From Streptomyces exfoliatus (GTDB taxonomy: Bacteria; Actinomycetota; Actinomycetes; Streptomycetales; Streptomycetaceae): DNA of 64,000 nt. Shown piece by piece: positions 30,879-40,004 of the stretch (positions within the stretch are counted from its first letter, which is position 1; every line of letters begins with the position of its first letter). The translations under genes were made by a program, and so were the position numbers. The DNA is taken from the NCBI RefSeq assembly GCF_000725545.1, contig NZ_JNZP01000018.1, forward strand, positions 186,001-250,000, in the 5' to 3' direction. The notes under the pieces were generated by a model. That model was not told the DNA's origin, made no database searches, and was given only the letters and a program-made list of their open reading frames with translations.

Positions 30879-31796
30879 CTAGGGCGCCAGCGGCAGGACG
30901 CTCGCTCCGTGCGCGTCGAGGTCGAGCCGGTTGGCGGCCCAGCCCTCGCCCGCCAGTCGGGCGACCTTGTCGGCCGTACCGTGTTCGGCCAGCGCGAGCA
31001 CCGTGGGGCCCGCGCCGGAGATGACCGCGGGGACGCCGTCCGCCCGCAGCCGGTTCACCAGGGCGAGGCTCTCCGGCATCGCGGGAGCCCGGTACTCCTG
31101 GTGCAGCCTGTCCTCGGTGGCCGCGAGCAGCAGCTCGGGGCGGCGGGTCAGGGCCTCGACGAGGAGGGCGGCGCGTCCCGCGTTGGCGGCGGCGTCCACG
31201 TGCGGGACGGTGCGCGGGAGGAGACCGCGGGCGGTCTCGGTCAGCACCGGCTTCCCGGGGACGAAAACCACCGGAACGATGGAATCCGAGGGATCCATCC
31301 TGATCGCCCGCGCGGCACCGGACTCGGTCCAGGCGAGCGTGAATCCGCCGAGCAGACAGGCGGCGACGTTGTCGGGGTGACCCTCGATCTCGGTGGCCAG
31401 CTCCAGGAGGGCGGCCTCGTCGAGCCGGGCGTCCCCGCCTATGGTCACGGCGCGGGCGGCGACGATGCCGGCGCAGATGGCGGCGGAGGAGGAGCCGAGG
31501 CCGCGGCCGTGCGGGATGCGGTTGGCGCAGACGACCTCGAGGCCTCGCGGCTGCCCGCCGAGCAGGTCGAAGGCCGTGCGCAGGGAGCGTACGAGCAGGT
31601 GGCTCTCGTCGCGCGGGAGCGTCTCGGCACCCTCGCCGGCGATGTCGACGTGCAGCCCGGAGTCGGCGACACGGACGACGACGTCGTCGTAGAGGCCCAG
31701 CGACAGGCCGAAGGCGTCGAAGCCCGGACCGAGATTGGCGCTGGTGGCGGGGACGCGCACCCGTACGGCGGCGGCGCGGAACGCTGGACCGGCCAT
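30879..31796 (-). CDS. thrB: homoserine kinase
   Basis: 305 residues, GHMP kinase. The N-terminus VPATSANLGPGFDAFGLSLGLYD and the ATP loop IPHGRGLGSSSAAICAGI are diagnostic; the C-terminal GHMP motif AVISGAGPTVLALA is present. It makes O-phosphohomoserine for ThrC. It is separated from thrC by 301 bp with a large hairpin and short repeats, so it may have its own promoter. Confidence 0.97.
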   Translation of the reverse strand: MAGPAFRAAAVRVRVPATSANLGPGFDAFGLSLGLYDDVVVRVADSGLHVDIAGEGAETLPRDESHLLVRSLRTAFDLLGGQPRGLEVVCANRIPHGRGLGSSSAAICAGIVAARAVTIGGDARLDEAALLELATEIEGHPDNVAACLLGGFTLAWTESGAARAIRMDPSDSIVPVVFVPGKPVLTETARGLLPRTVPHVDAAANAGRAALLVEALTRRPELLLAATEDRLHQEYRAPAMPESLALVNRLRADGVPAVISGAGPTVLALAEHGTADKVARLAGEGWAANRLDLDAHGASVLPLAP

Positions 31797-31827
31797 CGCT
31801 CGATGACTCTCCTTGATTGCGACAACG

Positions 31828-31869
31828 GTGTTTCAGAACAGCGGGTACTCAGAACAGCGGGTGTTTCAG
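31828..31869. repeat. nested short direct repeats upstream of thrB
   Basis: TCAGAACAGCGGGT occurs at 31833-31846 and 31849-31862, and GTGTTTCAG at 31828-31836 and 31861-31869. They sit 32-73 bp upstream of the thrB start and could be operators or slippage products. Confidence 0.7.
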
Positions 31870-31986
31870 GGGAAGTACACGAGAACCCGGGGGCCGTTTC
31901 GGCCACGAAGGCGACAACGGCAACGACACCGCGCATATGCGTCGGGGCGGGTTCGGTACAGCCTATCGAAGGAAGGTTCTGCCGCG

Positions 31987-32044
31987 ACATAGGGCGCACA
32001 GGAGGCGCACGATGCGTGTCGCGAGCCAACCTGTGCGCCTATGT
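31987..32044 (-). terminator. long-stem hairpin between thrC and thrB
   Basis: ACATAGGGCGCACAGG (31987-32002) pairs with CCTGTGCGCCTATGT (32030-32044) with one bulged base, loop 27 nt, 54 bp after the thrC stop. It could end or attenuate read-through from thrC into thrB. Confidence 0.65.
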
Positions 32045-32097
32045 ACGTTCCTGATCGGGTTTCGATCAGTGCCGCTGCCCCACTCGGGGGATCGGGA

Positions 32098-33168
32098 TCA
32101 GGCCAGACCGAGGCGCTCGGCGGCGGTGGCCGCGTCGACCGGGACGGTGACCGGCTGCGGCGCGCCGGCGACGGCCCAGTCGGGGTCCTTGAGGCCGTTG
32201 CCGGTGACCGTGCAGACGATCCGCTGACCGGGGTCGACCTTGCCCTGCTCGGCGGCCTTCAGCAGACCGGCGACGGACGCGGCCGACGCGGGCTCGACGA
32301 AGACGCCCTCCTGCGCGGCCAACAGACGGTAGGCGCGCAGGATCTCACGGTCCGTCACCTCGTCGATGAAGCCGCCCGACTCGTCGCGCGCGGCGATCGC
32401 GTAGTCCCACGAGGCCGGGTTACCGATGCGGATCGCGGTGGCGATCGTCGACGGGTCCTTGACGACCTCGCCGCGCACCAGCGGGGCGGAACCGGAGGCC
32501 TGGAAGCCCCACATGCGCGGCCGGTGCGTCGCGAGACCGTCGGTGGCGTACTCGCGGTACCCCTTCCAGTACGCCGTGATGTTGCCGGCGTTGCCGACGG
32601 GCAGCACGTGGATGTCGGGAGCGTCGCCGAGCATGTCCACGATCTCGAACGCGGCGGTCTTCTGGCCCTCGATGCGGACCGGGTTGACCGAATTGACCAG
32701 CGCCACCGGGTAGTTCTCGGAGAGCGCGCGGGCCAGCGTCAGGCAGTCGTCGAAGTTGCCGTCGACCTGGAGGATCTTCGCGCCGTGCACGAGGGCCTGG
32801 CCCATCTTGCCGAGCGCGATCTTGCCCTGCGGCACGAGGACGGCCGACACCATGCCGGCGCGCACCGCGTAGGCCGCGGCGGAGGCGGAGGTGTTGCCGG
32901 TGGAGGCGCAGATGACGGCCTTGGCCCCCTCCTCCTTGGCCTTCGAGATGGCCATGGTCATGCCCCGGTCCTTGAAGGAGCCGGTGGGGTTGGCGCCCTC
33001 GACCTTGAGGTGCACCTCGCAGCCCGTGCGCTCGGAGAGGACCTGAGCGGGAACGAGCGGCGTACCGCCCTCACGGAGCGTGACGACCGGCGTCGTGTCC
33101 GTGACCGGAAGGCGGTCCCGGTACTCCTCGATGATGCCGCGCCACTGGTGGGTGCCCTTGCTGGTCAT
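32098..33168 (-). CDS. thrC: threonine synthase
   Basis: 356 residues. The PLP Lys lies in [14 protein letters not shown]; the phosphate-binding loop and [16 protein letters not shown] follow, as in short bacterial threonine synthases. It converts O-phosphohomoserine to threonine. It starts 6 bp after hom, so the two are co-transcribed. Confidence 0.97.
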   Translation of the reverse strand: MTSKGTHQWRGIIEEYRDRLPVTDTTPVVTLREGGTPLVPAQVLSERTGCEVHLKVEGANPTGSFKDRGMTMAISKAKEEGAKAVICASTGNTSASAAAYAVRAGMVSAVLVPQGKIALGKMGQALVHGAKILQVDGNFDDCLTLARALSENYPVALVNSVNPVRIEGQKTAAFEIVDMLGDAPDIHVLPVGNAGNITAYWKGYREYATDGLATHRPRMWGFQASGSAPLVRGEVVKDPSTIATAIRIGNPASWDYAIAARDESGGFIDEVTDREILRAYRLLAAQEGVFVEPASAASVAGLLKAAEQGKVDPGQRIVCTVTGNGLKDPDWAVAGAPQPVTVPVDAATAAERLGLA

Positions 33169-33174
33169 GGGTCC

Positions 33175-34476
33175 TTACTCCCCTTCAACACGCATGATGC
33201 TGGCGACACCGCGCACGGTGTCGAGCTTGCGCAGTGCCTCGACGGTCCCGGAGAGGGCGGCGTCGGGCGCGCGGTGGGTGACGACGACGAGGGAGGCCTC
33301 GCCGTCTCCGTCCTGTCGGCCGTGCTGGCGGACGGTGTCGATGGATACACCGTGCTCGGCGAAGACCGTCGCGACCTGGGCGAGGACGCCCGGCTTGTCG
33401 GCCACGTCGAGGCTGATGTGGTAGCGCGTGACGACCTCGCCCATGGAGCTCACGGGCAGCTGGGTGTACGCGGACTCGCCGGGGCCGGTGGCCTCGTTGA
33501 GCTTGTTGCGGCACACGGCGACGAGGTCGCCGAGGACGGCCGAGGCGGTCGGAGAGCCGCCGGCGCCGGGGCCGTAGAACATGAGCTGCCCGGCCGCGTC
33601 CGCCTCGACGAACACCGCGTTGTACGCCTCACGGACGGAGGCGAGCGGGTGGCTGAGCGGGATCATCGCGGGGTGCACGCGCGCGGTGACGGAGCCGCCG
33701 TCGGCGGCCCGCTCGCAGATGGCGAGCAGCTTGATGGTGCAGCCCATCTGCCGGGCGGAGGCGAAGTCGGCGGCGGTGACCTCGGTCATGCCCTCGCGGT
33801 ACACGTCGTCGAGGCGCACGCGCGTGTGGAAGGCGATCCCGGCGAGGATGGCGGCCTTGGCGGCGGCGTCGAAGCCCTCGACGTCGGCGGTCGGGTCGGC
33901 CTCGGCGTACCCGAGGGCGGTGGCCTCGTCGAGCGCCTCGGAGTAGCCGGCGCCGGACGTGTCCATCTTGTCGAGGATGAAGTTCGTGGTGCCGTTGACG
34001 ATGCCCATGACCCGGTTGATCTTGTCGCCGGCGAGGGACTCGCGCAGCGGCCGGACCAGCGGGATGGCGCCGGCGACGGCGGCCTCGTAGTAGAGGTCCT
34101 GGCCGTGCTTCTCGGCGGCGGCGTAGAGGCTCGCGCCGTCCTGGGCGAGCAGGGCCTTGTTCGCCGAGACGACGGAGGCGCCGTGCTCGAAGGCGGTGGT
34201 AATGAGGGTGCGGGCCGGCTCGACCCCGCCGATGACCTCGACGACGACGTCGATGTCGTCCCGTTCGACCAGGGCCGTGGCGTCGGTGGTGATCAGCTCC
34301 GCGGCAATGCCCTCGCGGACCTTGTCCGGGCGGCGGACGGCCACGCCGGCGAGCTCGACCGGGGCGCCGATGCGCGCGGCGAGGTCGTCGGCGTGCGTCG
34401 TCATGATGCGCGCCACCTCTGAGCCGACCACTCCACAGCCCAGCAGCGCCACCTTCAGCGGACGCGTACGCATCAT
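33175..34476 (-). CDS. hom: homoserine dehydrogenase
   Basis: 433 residues with the NAD(P) fold (KVALLGCGVVGSEVA), catalytic region (NGTTNFILDKM, GYAEADPTADVEGFDAAAKAAILA) and a C-terminal ACT domain from about 350 (YHISLDVADKPGVLAQVATVFAEHGVSIDTVRQ) for threonine feedback. The start is ATGATG (34476 or 34473) behind GAGG. First gene of hom-thrC. Confidence 0.97.
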   Translation of the reverse strand: MMRTRPLKVALLGCGVVGSEVARIMTTHADDLAARIGAPVELAGVAVRRPDKVREGIAAELITTDATALVERDDIDVVVEVIGGVEPARTLITTAFEHGASVVSANKALLAQDGASLYAAAEKHGQDLYYEAAVAGAIPLVRPLRESLAGDKINRVMGIVNGTTNFILDKMDTSGAGYSEALDEATALGYAEADPTADVEGFDAAAKAAILAGIAFHTRVRLDDVYREGMTEVTAADFASARQMGCTIKLLAICERAADGGSVTARVHPAMIPLSHPLASVREAYNAVFVEADAAGQLMFYGPGAGGSPTASAVLGDLVAVCRNKLNEATGPGESAYTQLPVSSMGEVVTRYHISLDVADKPGVLAQVATVFAEHGVSIDTVRQHGRQDGDGEASLVVVTHRAPDAALSGTVEALRKLDTVRGVASIMRVEGE

Positions 34477-34512
34477 CCGACCTCTTTCCCGTCCTGCTTC
34501 GTATCTCTACGT

Positions 34513-34542
34513 TTCGTGTCTCTGCGGTTCGTGTCTCCGCGG
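34513..34542. repeat. 15-bp tandem repeat upstream of hom
   Basis: TTCGTGTCTCTGCGG is followed directly by TTCGTGTCTCCGCGG, 37 bp upstream of the hom start. Nearby CTATTTCATCA also occurs twice (about 34610 and 34636). No promoter could be assigned with confidence in this 167-bp gap. Confidence 0.7.
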
Positions 34543-34643
34543 TCCGCGGTGGAACCAGTCTCACTCACCGGACGGGGGTTTCCGCCCCCTGTCCGGATCC
34601 TGAGACATCTATTTCATCACTCGACCATCGCTCGACTATTTCA

Positions 34644-36035
34644 TCATCCGACGTCGAGACGCAGGAGATCTTCCTCCGTCTCGCGCCGGACGATCACCCG
34701 CGCCTCGCCCTCCTGGACGGCGACGACGGGCGGCCGGAGCGCGTGGTTGTAGTTGCTGGCCATGGACCGGCAGTACGCGCCGGTGGCCGGCACGGCGATG
34801 AGGTCGCCGGGCGCCACGTCGGCGGGCAGGAAGGCGTCCCGTACGACGATGTCACCGCTCTCGCAGTGCTTGCCGACGACCCGGGAGAGCATCGGCGCGG
34901 CGTCGCTGGTCCGCGAGACCAGGCTGACGCTGTACTCGGCGTCGTACAGGGCCGTACGGATGTTGTCCGACATGCCGCCGTCGACGCTCACGTACGTACG
35001 CAGCCCTTCGAGCGGCTTGACCGTGCCGACCCGGTAGAGCGTGAAGGCCGTCGGGCCGACGATCGCGCGGCCCGGCTCGACGGAGATGCGCGGGGTGGTG
35101 AGCCCGGCCGCCTCGCACTCGCGCGTCACGATCTCGCCGAGCGCCTTGGCGATCTCGTGCGGCTCGCGCGGGTCGTCCTCGGAGGTGTACGCGATGCCGA
35201 GGCCGCCGCCGAGGTCGATCTCGGGCAGCTCGACGCCGTGCTCGTCGCGGACCTCGGCGAGCAGCTGCACGACGCGGCGGGCGGAGACCTCGAAGCCGGC
35301 CATGTCGAAGATCTGGGACCCGATGTGCGAGTGGATGCCGATGAGCTCCAGTCCGTCGAGCTTCAGCGCACGCCGTACGGCCTCCGCGGCCTGCCCGCCG
35401 GCGAGCGCGATGCCGAACTTCTGGTCCTCGTGCGCGGTGGCGATGAACTCGTGGGTGTGGGCCTCGACGCCGACCGTCACCCGGATCTGTACGCGCTGCC
35501 GCTTGCCGAGGGACTGCGCGATGTGGGCGACGCGCACGATCTCCTGGAAGGAGTCGAGAACGATCCGTCCGACGCCGACCTCGACGGCGGTACGGATCTC
35601 CTCCTCGCTCTTGTTGTTGCCGTGGAAGGCGATCCGCTCGGCGGGCATCCCGGCGGACAGGGCGGTGGCGAGCTCGCCGCCGGAGCACACGTCGAGGTTC
35701 AGCCCCTCCTCCTTGAGCCACCGCACGACGGCCCGCGAGAGGAACGCCTTCCCGGCGTAGAAGACGTCCGCGTCCTTGCCGAAGGCCTCGGCCCAGGCGC
35801 GGCAGCGGGCGCGGAAGTCGGTCTCGTCGAGGAAGTAGGCGGGCGTGCCGAACTCCTCGGCGAGCGCGTCGACGCCGATGCCGCCGACGGTGACGACCCC
35901 CCGCTCGTCCCGGTCGACGGTCCGGGACCAGACCTTCGGGTCGAGGACGTTGAGGTCGGCCGCGGGTGCGGTGTAGTGCCCCTCGGGGAGGACGTCGGCG
36001 TGGCGGGGCCCTGCGGGGTGGGCGGAACGGCTCAT
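34644..36035 (-). CDS. lysA: diaminopimelate decarboxylase
   Basis: 463 residues. The PLP Lys is in [17 protein letters not shown], followed by [35 protein letters not shown] and the C-terminal motif [14 protein letters not shown]. It makes lysine from meso-diaminopimelate. It starts 18 bp after the ArgS-like gene, so they are co-transcribed, an order (argS-like, lysA, hom, thrC) conserved in streptomycetes. Confidence 0.97.
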   Translation of the reverse strand: MSRSAHPAGPRHADVLPEGHYTAPAADLNVLDPKVWSRTVDRDERGVVTVGGIGVDALAEEFGTPAYFLDETDFRARCRAWAEAFGKDADVFYAGKAFLSRAVVRWLKEEGLNLDVCSGGELATALSAGMPAERIAFHGNNKSEEEIRTAVEVGVGRIVLDSFQEIVRVAHIAQSLGKRQRVQIRVTVGVEAHTHEFIATAHEDQKFGIALAGGQAAEAVRRALKLDGLELIGIHSHIGSQIFDMAGFEVSARRVVQLLAEVRDEHGVELPEIDLGGGLGIAYTSEDDPREPHEIAKALGEIVTRECEAAGLTTPRISVEPGRAIVGPTAFTLYRVGTVKPLEGLRTYVSVDGGMSDNIRTALYDAEYSVSLVSRTSDAAPMLSRVVGKHCESGDIVVRDAFLPADVAPGDLIAVPATGAYCRSMASNYNHALRPPVVAVQEGEARVIVRRETEEDLLRLDVG

Positions 36036-36053
36036 GTCTGTTCTTCTGCTCTC

Positions 36054-37034
36054 TCAGATCCGATCGGGTGCGCTGATGCCGAGCACGGAGAGGCCACCGG
36101 CGAGCACCGTCCCGGCGGCTTCGGCGAGCGCGAGCCGGGAACGGTGGGCGGCCGAGGGTTTCTCGTCGCCGAGCGGCAGAACGGTGTGCTGGAACGCGAG
36201 CAGCGCGTCGGCGGTCGCTTCCACGTGCCGTGCGACCCGGTCGGGGGCGCGGTGGCGGGCGGCGGCGAGGAGGACGGCGGGATGGTCGCCGAGGAGACCG
36301 AGGAGTGCGGGCGCGTCGACGGGCGTCTCGTCCTCGTAGAAGGGGGTGATGCCGAGCTGCGCGCCGTTGACGAGCAGCCGACGCACCCGGGAGTACGCGT
36401 ACCGGACGCGGAAGAGGGAGTTTCGCTCGTGCTGGACGAGGAGGGGCGGCCCGTCGAGCGGGCGGTCCTGCGGAGCGGAACGGAGCAGGGCCCAGCGGGC
36501 GGCGTCGACGCCGAGGGCGTCGGGCTCGTAGGCCCCGGGCCGTACGTGGATCCGCTCGGCACCGCCGAAGCCGGCGTCGGCCCCGTGCGCCCGCAGGAGC
36601 CGGACGACGGTCTCGGTGACGAGGACGGCCCGCGGTTCGGCGGGGCTGGCGAAACGGACGGTGGTCCCCGCGAGGGCGCTGCCACTCCCGTACGCGGAAC
36701 CCTGCCCGGTCCCGGCGGCGAGGATCTCGCGCACCAGCTCGCCACCGGCGTCCCGCCGGAGGGTGAAGTTCAGGAACCCGGGCCCGGTGATCTCGACGCC
36801 CCGCAGCCCGGGCGCGTCACGGAGCCGCTCCTCCAGGATTCCGGCGACGTCGAGGGCGCTGCGCCCGGCGGGCCGGGCGAGGGTGAGCGCGATGTTGCTG
36901 GCGTACTCCCCGGTGCCACCGGGCCGGGCCCGCTCGACCTTCACCCGCGGGGGCACGTCGACCCTCAGCGCACCGTCGTCGACCGCACGGCGCACGGCGT
37001 GCAGCACGGTGAGGGAGAGGTCCGCGGGGGTCAC
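36054..37034 (-). CDS. ArgS-related anticodon-binding protein (NrtL type), no catalytic domain
   Basis: 326 residues against about 560-590 for arginyl-tRNA synthetase. The N-terminal Arg-tRNA-synthetase 'additional' domain (residues 1-100: PGGTGEYASNIALTLAR, GPGFLNFTL) and the C-terminal DALR anticodon-binding domain (about 190-326: NSLFRVRYAYSRVRRLL, GLLGDHPAVLLAAA, HVEATADALLAF) remain. The HIGH and KMSKS catalytic core is missing, replaced by about 60 residues of linker. It may bind tRNA-Arg without charging it. It precedes lysA by 18 bp. Confidence 0.85.
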   Translation of the reverse strand: MTPADLSLTVLHAVRRAVDDGALRVDVPPRVKVERARPGGTGEYASNIALTLARPAGRSALDVAGILEERLRDAPGLRGVEITGPGFLNFTLRRDAGGELVREILAAGTGQGSAYGSGSALAGTTVRFASPAEPRAVLVTETVVRLLRAHGADAGFGGAERIHVRPGAYEPDALGVDAARWALLRSAPQDRPLDGPPLLVQHERNSLFRVRYAYSRVRRLLVNGAQLGITPFYEDETPVDAPALLGLLGDHPAVLLAAARHRAPDRVARHVEATADALLAFQHTVLPLGDEKPSAAHRSRLALAEAAGTVLAGGLSVLGISAPDRI

Positions 37035-37133
37035 GGGTCAAGCCTAGGGGAGGAGGGGGGTCGAAACGCGAACGGGTTTCGCCATGCGGGCACCTGGGGG
37101 GCGGGCGGGGGCGCGGGGACGCCGGGAACGCGG

Positions 37134-37196
37134 ATCCGGAACCGTGATTCGGAAACCGTGAATGCGGAACGGGCGGAACGTGAATCCGGAACCGTG
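37134..37196. repeat. short interspersed repeats after the response regulator
   Basis: ATCCGGAACCGTG occurs at 37134-37146 and 37184-37196, with related GGAAACCGTGAA between. They fill the 163-bp gap between the response regulator and the ArgS-like gene. Confidence 0.6.
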
Positions 37197-37197
37197 C

Positions 37198-37698
37198 TCA
37201 GTGCGTCCCGGGCGTGCTGCCGGCGCGTCGGGTCCCCGGCTCGTCCTGCCGTCCCTCCGCTGCGGCAGGTTCGTCGCCCCCGTCGGGCCCGCCCGACTCC
37301 GGCCGCTCGCGCCGCTCACGGGGCTCCCGCTGCATGAGCTGGTGCACGACGCGGACGAGCTCGGCGGGCTCGAAGGGCTTGGCGAGGAAGGCGTCGGCAC
37401 CGGAACCGGCGACGCCGGCCACCTCGTGCTCACCACAGGCACTGATGATCGCGACCGGCAGATGACTGGTGCGGGGATCGGCCCGCAGCCGCTCGGCCGT
37501 CTTGATCCCGTCGAGTCGGGGCATGACGACGTCCAGGGTGACGACATCAGGACGAACCCGATGCACGACATCCAGACACTCGGCACCATCGGCCGCGGTC
37601 ACGACCTCGAACCCCTCGAGTTCGAGATTGACCCTGATCAACTGCCGGATCACCTTGTTGTCATCGACAACGAGCACCCGACCGGACACGCCTGACAC
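37198..37698 (-). CDS. single-domain response regulator
   Basis: 166 residues from a GTG at 37698, with TACTCT seven bases upstream and no Shine-Dalgarno, so probably leaderless. A complete receiver (DDN at 12-14, phospho-acceptor Asp56 in VVTLDVVMPRLDG, Lys in DAFLAKPFEPAELV) is followed by a disordered Arg/Glu/Gly/Pro tail, without DNA-binding domain. It would work by protein contact (CheY/DivK-like). No kinase gene is adjacent. Confidence 0.9.
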   Translation of the reverse strand: MSGVSGRVLVVDDNKVIRQLIRVNLELEGFEVVTAADGAECLDVVHRVRPDVVTLDVVMPRLDGIKTAERLRADPRTSHLPVAIISACGEHEVAGVAGSGADAFLAKPFEPAELVRVVHQLMQREPRERRERPESGGPDGGDEPAAAEGRQDEPGTRRAGSTPGTH

Positions 37699-37857
37699 AC
37701 GAACGAGAGTAGGGCGCCCCCGACGGCCGCGTCCGGGTTTTACCCACTTCTGACCCGCGCGGGGGACCGACCCCCTGGTGACGCCCCGGAAATACCTGTT
37801 CACAGCCACTCCCGGAGAGCTGGTAGGGTTCTACCCGTCGCCGCTGAACGCGGCAAC

Positions 37858-37929
37858 GCCCCCGTAGCTCAGGGGATAGAGCAACGGCCTCCGGAGCCGT
37901 GTGCGCAGGTTCGAATCCTGCCGGGGGCA
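37858..37929 (+). tRNA. tRNA-Arg (anticodon CCG)
   Basis: A full cloverleaf of 72 nt: acceptor GCCCCCG/CGGGGGC, D stem GCTC/GAGC, anticodon stem ACGGC/GCCGT with loop CTCCGGA (anticodon CCG, codon CGG), T stem GCAGG/CCTGC with loop TTCGAAT. CCA is not encoded. A terminator follows at 37950-37987. Confidence 0.97.
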
Positions 37930-37949
37930 CTTCGCAGGAAGTGCCACAC

Positions 37950-37987
37950 AGACCCCGTGATCAGCGGAAACGCTGAACGCGGGGTCT
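37950..37987 (+). terminator. tRNA-Arg terminator
   Basis: AGACCCCG pairs with CGGGGTCT and TCAGCG with CGCTGA around a GAAA loop, followed by TGTTGTG. It lies 21 bp after the tRNA. Confidence 0.85.
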
Positions 37988-38107
37988 TGTTGTGTGTGCA
38001 GGCGTGTGCCGGGCCGAACGGCTGCCACGCGAACGGGCCGCGTGTGGGGCCGACGGTGAGGCGTGGCGTTCAGATGGGCGGGGGCGTCGGACACTCGCCC
38101 GGTGCCC

Positions 38108-38440
38108 GCCACCCTGTGGCTGTGGATGCGACACTGGATCCGGCGGAGCGAGCAGCGTGCGGCCCTCACCCCGGCGGATGCCCGCAGATTGAATCGAGCA
38201 CCGGGTTCGGCTGACCGTCGAGGAGTCCACACAGCACGTCTTTCCGGTCCACGAGTACGCCGCCGCCGGCTGCGAGATCGCGCCGCAGGGCAGCTGGCCG
38301 AGCCTCTGCCCCGCGGAGAGTCACGTCCTCGGGATCAAGGAACTGCCCGACGAGCCCGGCCTGTTGAGGCACCGGCACGTCTCCGTCATTGGGCCGGATA
38401 CGCGGGCGCGGCCCTCTCCGTTCTCCACCGGAGGGGCCTG
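38108..38440 (+). pseudogene. frameshifted and deleted saccharopine-dehydrogenase-like remnant
   Basis: Three pieces in changing frames resemble one protein. Frame 1 (38108-38191) reads ATLWLWMRHWIRRSEQRAAL then TPADARRL. An extra A at about 38192 shifts to a second frame (38194-38378) reading IEHRVRLTVEESTQHVFP, then EYAAAGCEIAPQGSWPSL and VLGIKELPDEPGLLRHRH. A jump back to frame 1 reads HWAGYAGAALSVLHRRG. From memory, AlaDH/PNT-type saccharopine dehydrogenase (lysine-forming) begins with the first two blocks, and the GYWAGYVGAAL motif comes later, so about 40 residues seem deleted. I see no other gene in 37990-38697. Confidence 0.5.
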
Positions 38441-38697
38441 CAGGGCGATCCGCTCGGTCGGATGTCAGGTCGGGGTCCTTGAGCAGGCCTCTCGCCCGGT
38501 GGTCGTCTCCCATGTCGGGCGTCCCTTCCCGCACGGGGCCTGAGGCTCTCGCGAAGCGTCTCTCCTCGCCCGGCCGTTGAAACGAGCCGATCGGGTAGGG
38601 AGGCAGGGAGGGTGAAACATTTCCGGGGGCCCGGCGCATCGAACGTATCGAGAGCAAGCACGTCACGTCGATCACTCCGATCCGAGGATGCCCCTTC

Positions 38698-39825
38698 ATG
38701 CTTCTTTCCCTGCCCCGGGCGGCGACCGCCCTTGCCGTCGGACTGACGGCGGTCGTCGCCACCGCCGTCTCACCCGCCGCCGCGGACACCCGGACCTGGC
38801 GGGACGTCAGCCCGCCCGACAGCAACGGCAGCGTCCTGTTCGACATCGAGACCGCGGGAGGTGCCACCTGGGCGGTCGGCTCGCGCAGCGACGCGACCAC
38901 CCGTCCCTTCGCGCCGGTGGCGTTGCGCTGGACCGGTACGGGCTGGCAGGCGCCCCCACAGCCCGCCGACCACGGCCGCCTGGAGGAGCTCGCCGTCGGA
39001 GCGCCCGACCAGGTCTGGGCCGTCGGCTCGCGCAACGAACTCGTGGGCGAGTCGGACTGGGACCGGGGGCGCGCACTGCTCCAGCACTGGAACGGCACCG
39101 CGTGGAGCGAGGTCGCCCTGCCGTTCCCCGAGGCCGCCGACGTGACGTCGCTGTCGGCCGTCGACGTGGACGCGGGCGGCTCGGTCTGGGTGTACGGCGG
39201 CTACGCCGACACGGCCGGGGAGTACGTGCCGGTCCTGTTCCACGGGGACGCGGACGGGGGCGGCGGCTGGACCCGGCTGCCCGCGAACACGGGGCTCAAC
39301 TGGGTCTCGCAGCTGGAGGCGCGACCCGGCGGCGTCGTCCTCGCCGTCGGCGACGGCGTCTCCCGCTTCGACGGCACGTCGTGGACCAAGCAGAGTCTGC
39401 CGCCCGCGCTCGACGGGGCGATCTTCGACGGGATCGAGGAGCGGGCGGCCAACGACATCTGGGCCGTCGGCCACATCAGGGACGACAGGCTGTGGCGGCG
39501 TCCCGTGATCGTGCGCTACGACGGTCGCGCGTGGCGCACGGTCCGTACCCCCGCCGAGACGGGCCAGCTCTTCGACATCGCCTTCGACGGCTCGGGCCGC
39601 CCGGTGGCGGTGGGCGAGACCATGGACCCCGCCGTCAACCCGGCCGGGAATTACGTCCTGACCCCCGGCCCCCAGGGCTTCCTCACCCGTACCGAGGATC
39701 CGGCCGGCGCCGGCTACCTGTACGGGGCCGCCGCCGACGCGGCGGGCCGGATATGGACCGTGGGCGGCACGGCGGGCGCGGAGGGTGGCGTCTCCCCGTC
39801 GGCGTACGCGGGCATCCGTCGCTGA
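38698..39825 (+). CDS. secreted protein with WAVG beta-propeller-like repeats
   Basis: 375 residues with a Sec signal peptide (cleavage near AAADT, residue 29). The mature part has repeats of the form D-x-(I/V)WAVG: TWAVGS, QVWAVGS, SVWVYGG, DIWAVGH, GRPVAVGE and RIWTVGG, spaced about 45-65 residues, each followed by WNGTAW/FDGTSW/YDGRAW-like strands. This suggests a six-bladed propeller. Ligand and function are unknown. The gene stands alone after the pseudogene. Confidence 0.85.
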   Translation: MLLSLPRAATALAVGLTAVVATAVSPAAADTRTWRDVSPPDSNGSVLFDIETAGGATWAVGSRSDATTRPFAPVALRWTGTGWQAPPQPADHGRLEELAVGAPDQVWAVGSRNELVGESDWDRGRALLQHWNGTAWSEVALPFPEAADVTSLSAVDVDAGGSVWVYGGYADTAGEYVPVLFHGDADGGGGWTRLPANTGLNWVSQLEARPGGVVLAVGDGVSRFDGTSWTKQSLPPALDGAIFDGIEERAANDIWAVGHIRDDRLWRRPVIVRYDGRAWRTVRTPAETGQLFDIAFDGSGRPVAVGETMDPAVNPAGNYVLTPGPQGFLTRTEDPAGAGYLYGAAADAAGRIWTVGGTAGAEGGVSPSAYAGIRR

Positions 39826-40004
39826 ACCGGACGCACTGGGTCACTGCGTCGTCACGCCCCGTGACACGAGGTCATCGTGGTGCCCCGCCCGCGTCCCCTC
39901 CCGCCCCGCGCGGGAGGGGGCGCGGGCCGTCGTCAGGACCCCACGCGTGACGCGGACGCTCGCGGGTAGCCGGTGGGTGGCAAGGTCGAAGGAGGCCGAT
40001 CACC

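Noticed and set aside
28505..31024. An 839-codon plus-strand open frame
   Set aside because: It lies antisense to rho and its leader, has the composition of a GC-rich shadow frame (runs of Val, Ala, Leu, Asp) and matches no family; rho is certain.
32041..34422. A 793-codon plus-strand open frame
   Set aside because: Antisense shadow of thrC and hom; Gly/Asp/Val-rich without domains.
37858..38697. Integrated element at the tRNA-Arg gene
   Set aside because: No repeat of the tRNA 3' end downstream, no integrase or excisionase reading; only a terminator and a decayed metabolic gene.
38166..39098. A 310-codon minus-strand open frame
   Set aside because: Covers the pseudogene and the 5' end of the propeller-like gene in antisense; no family, no start signals.
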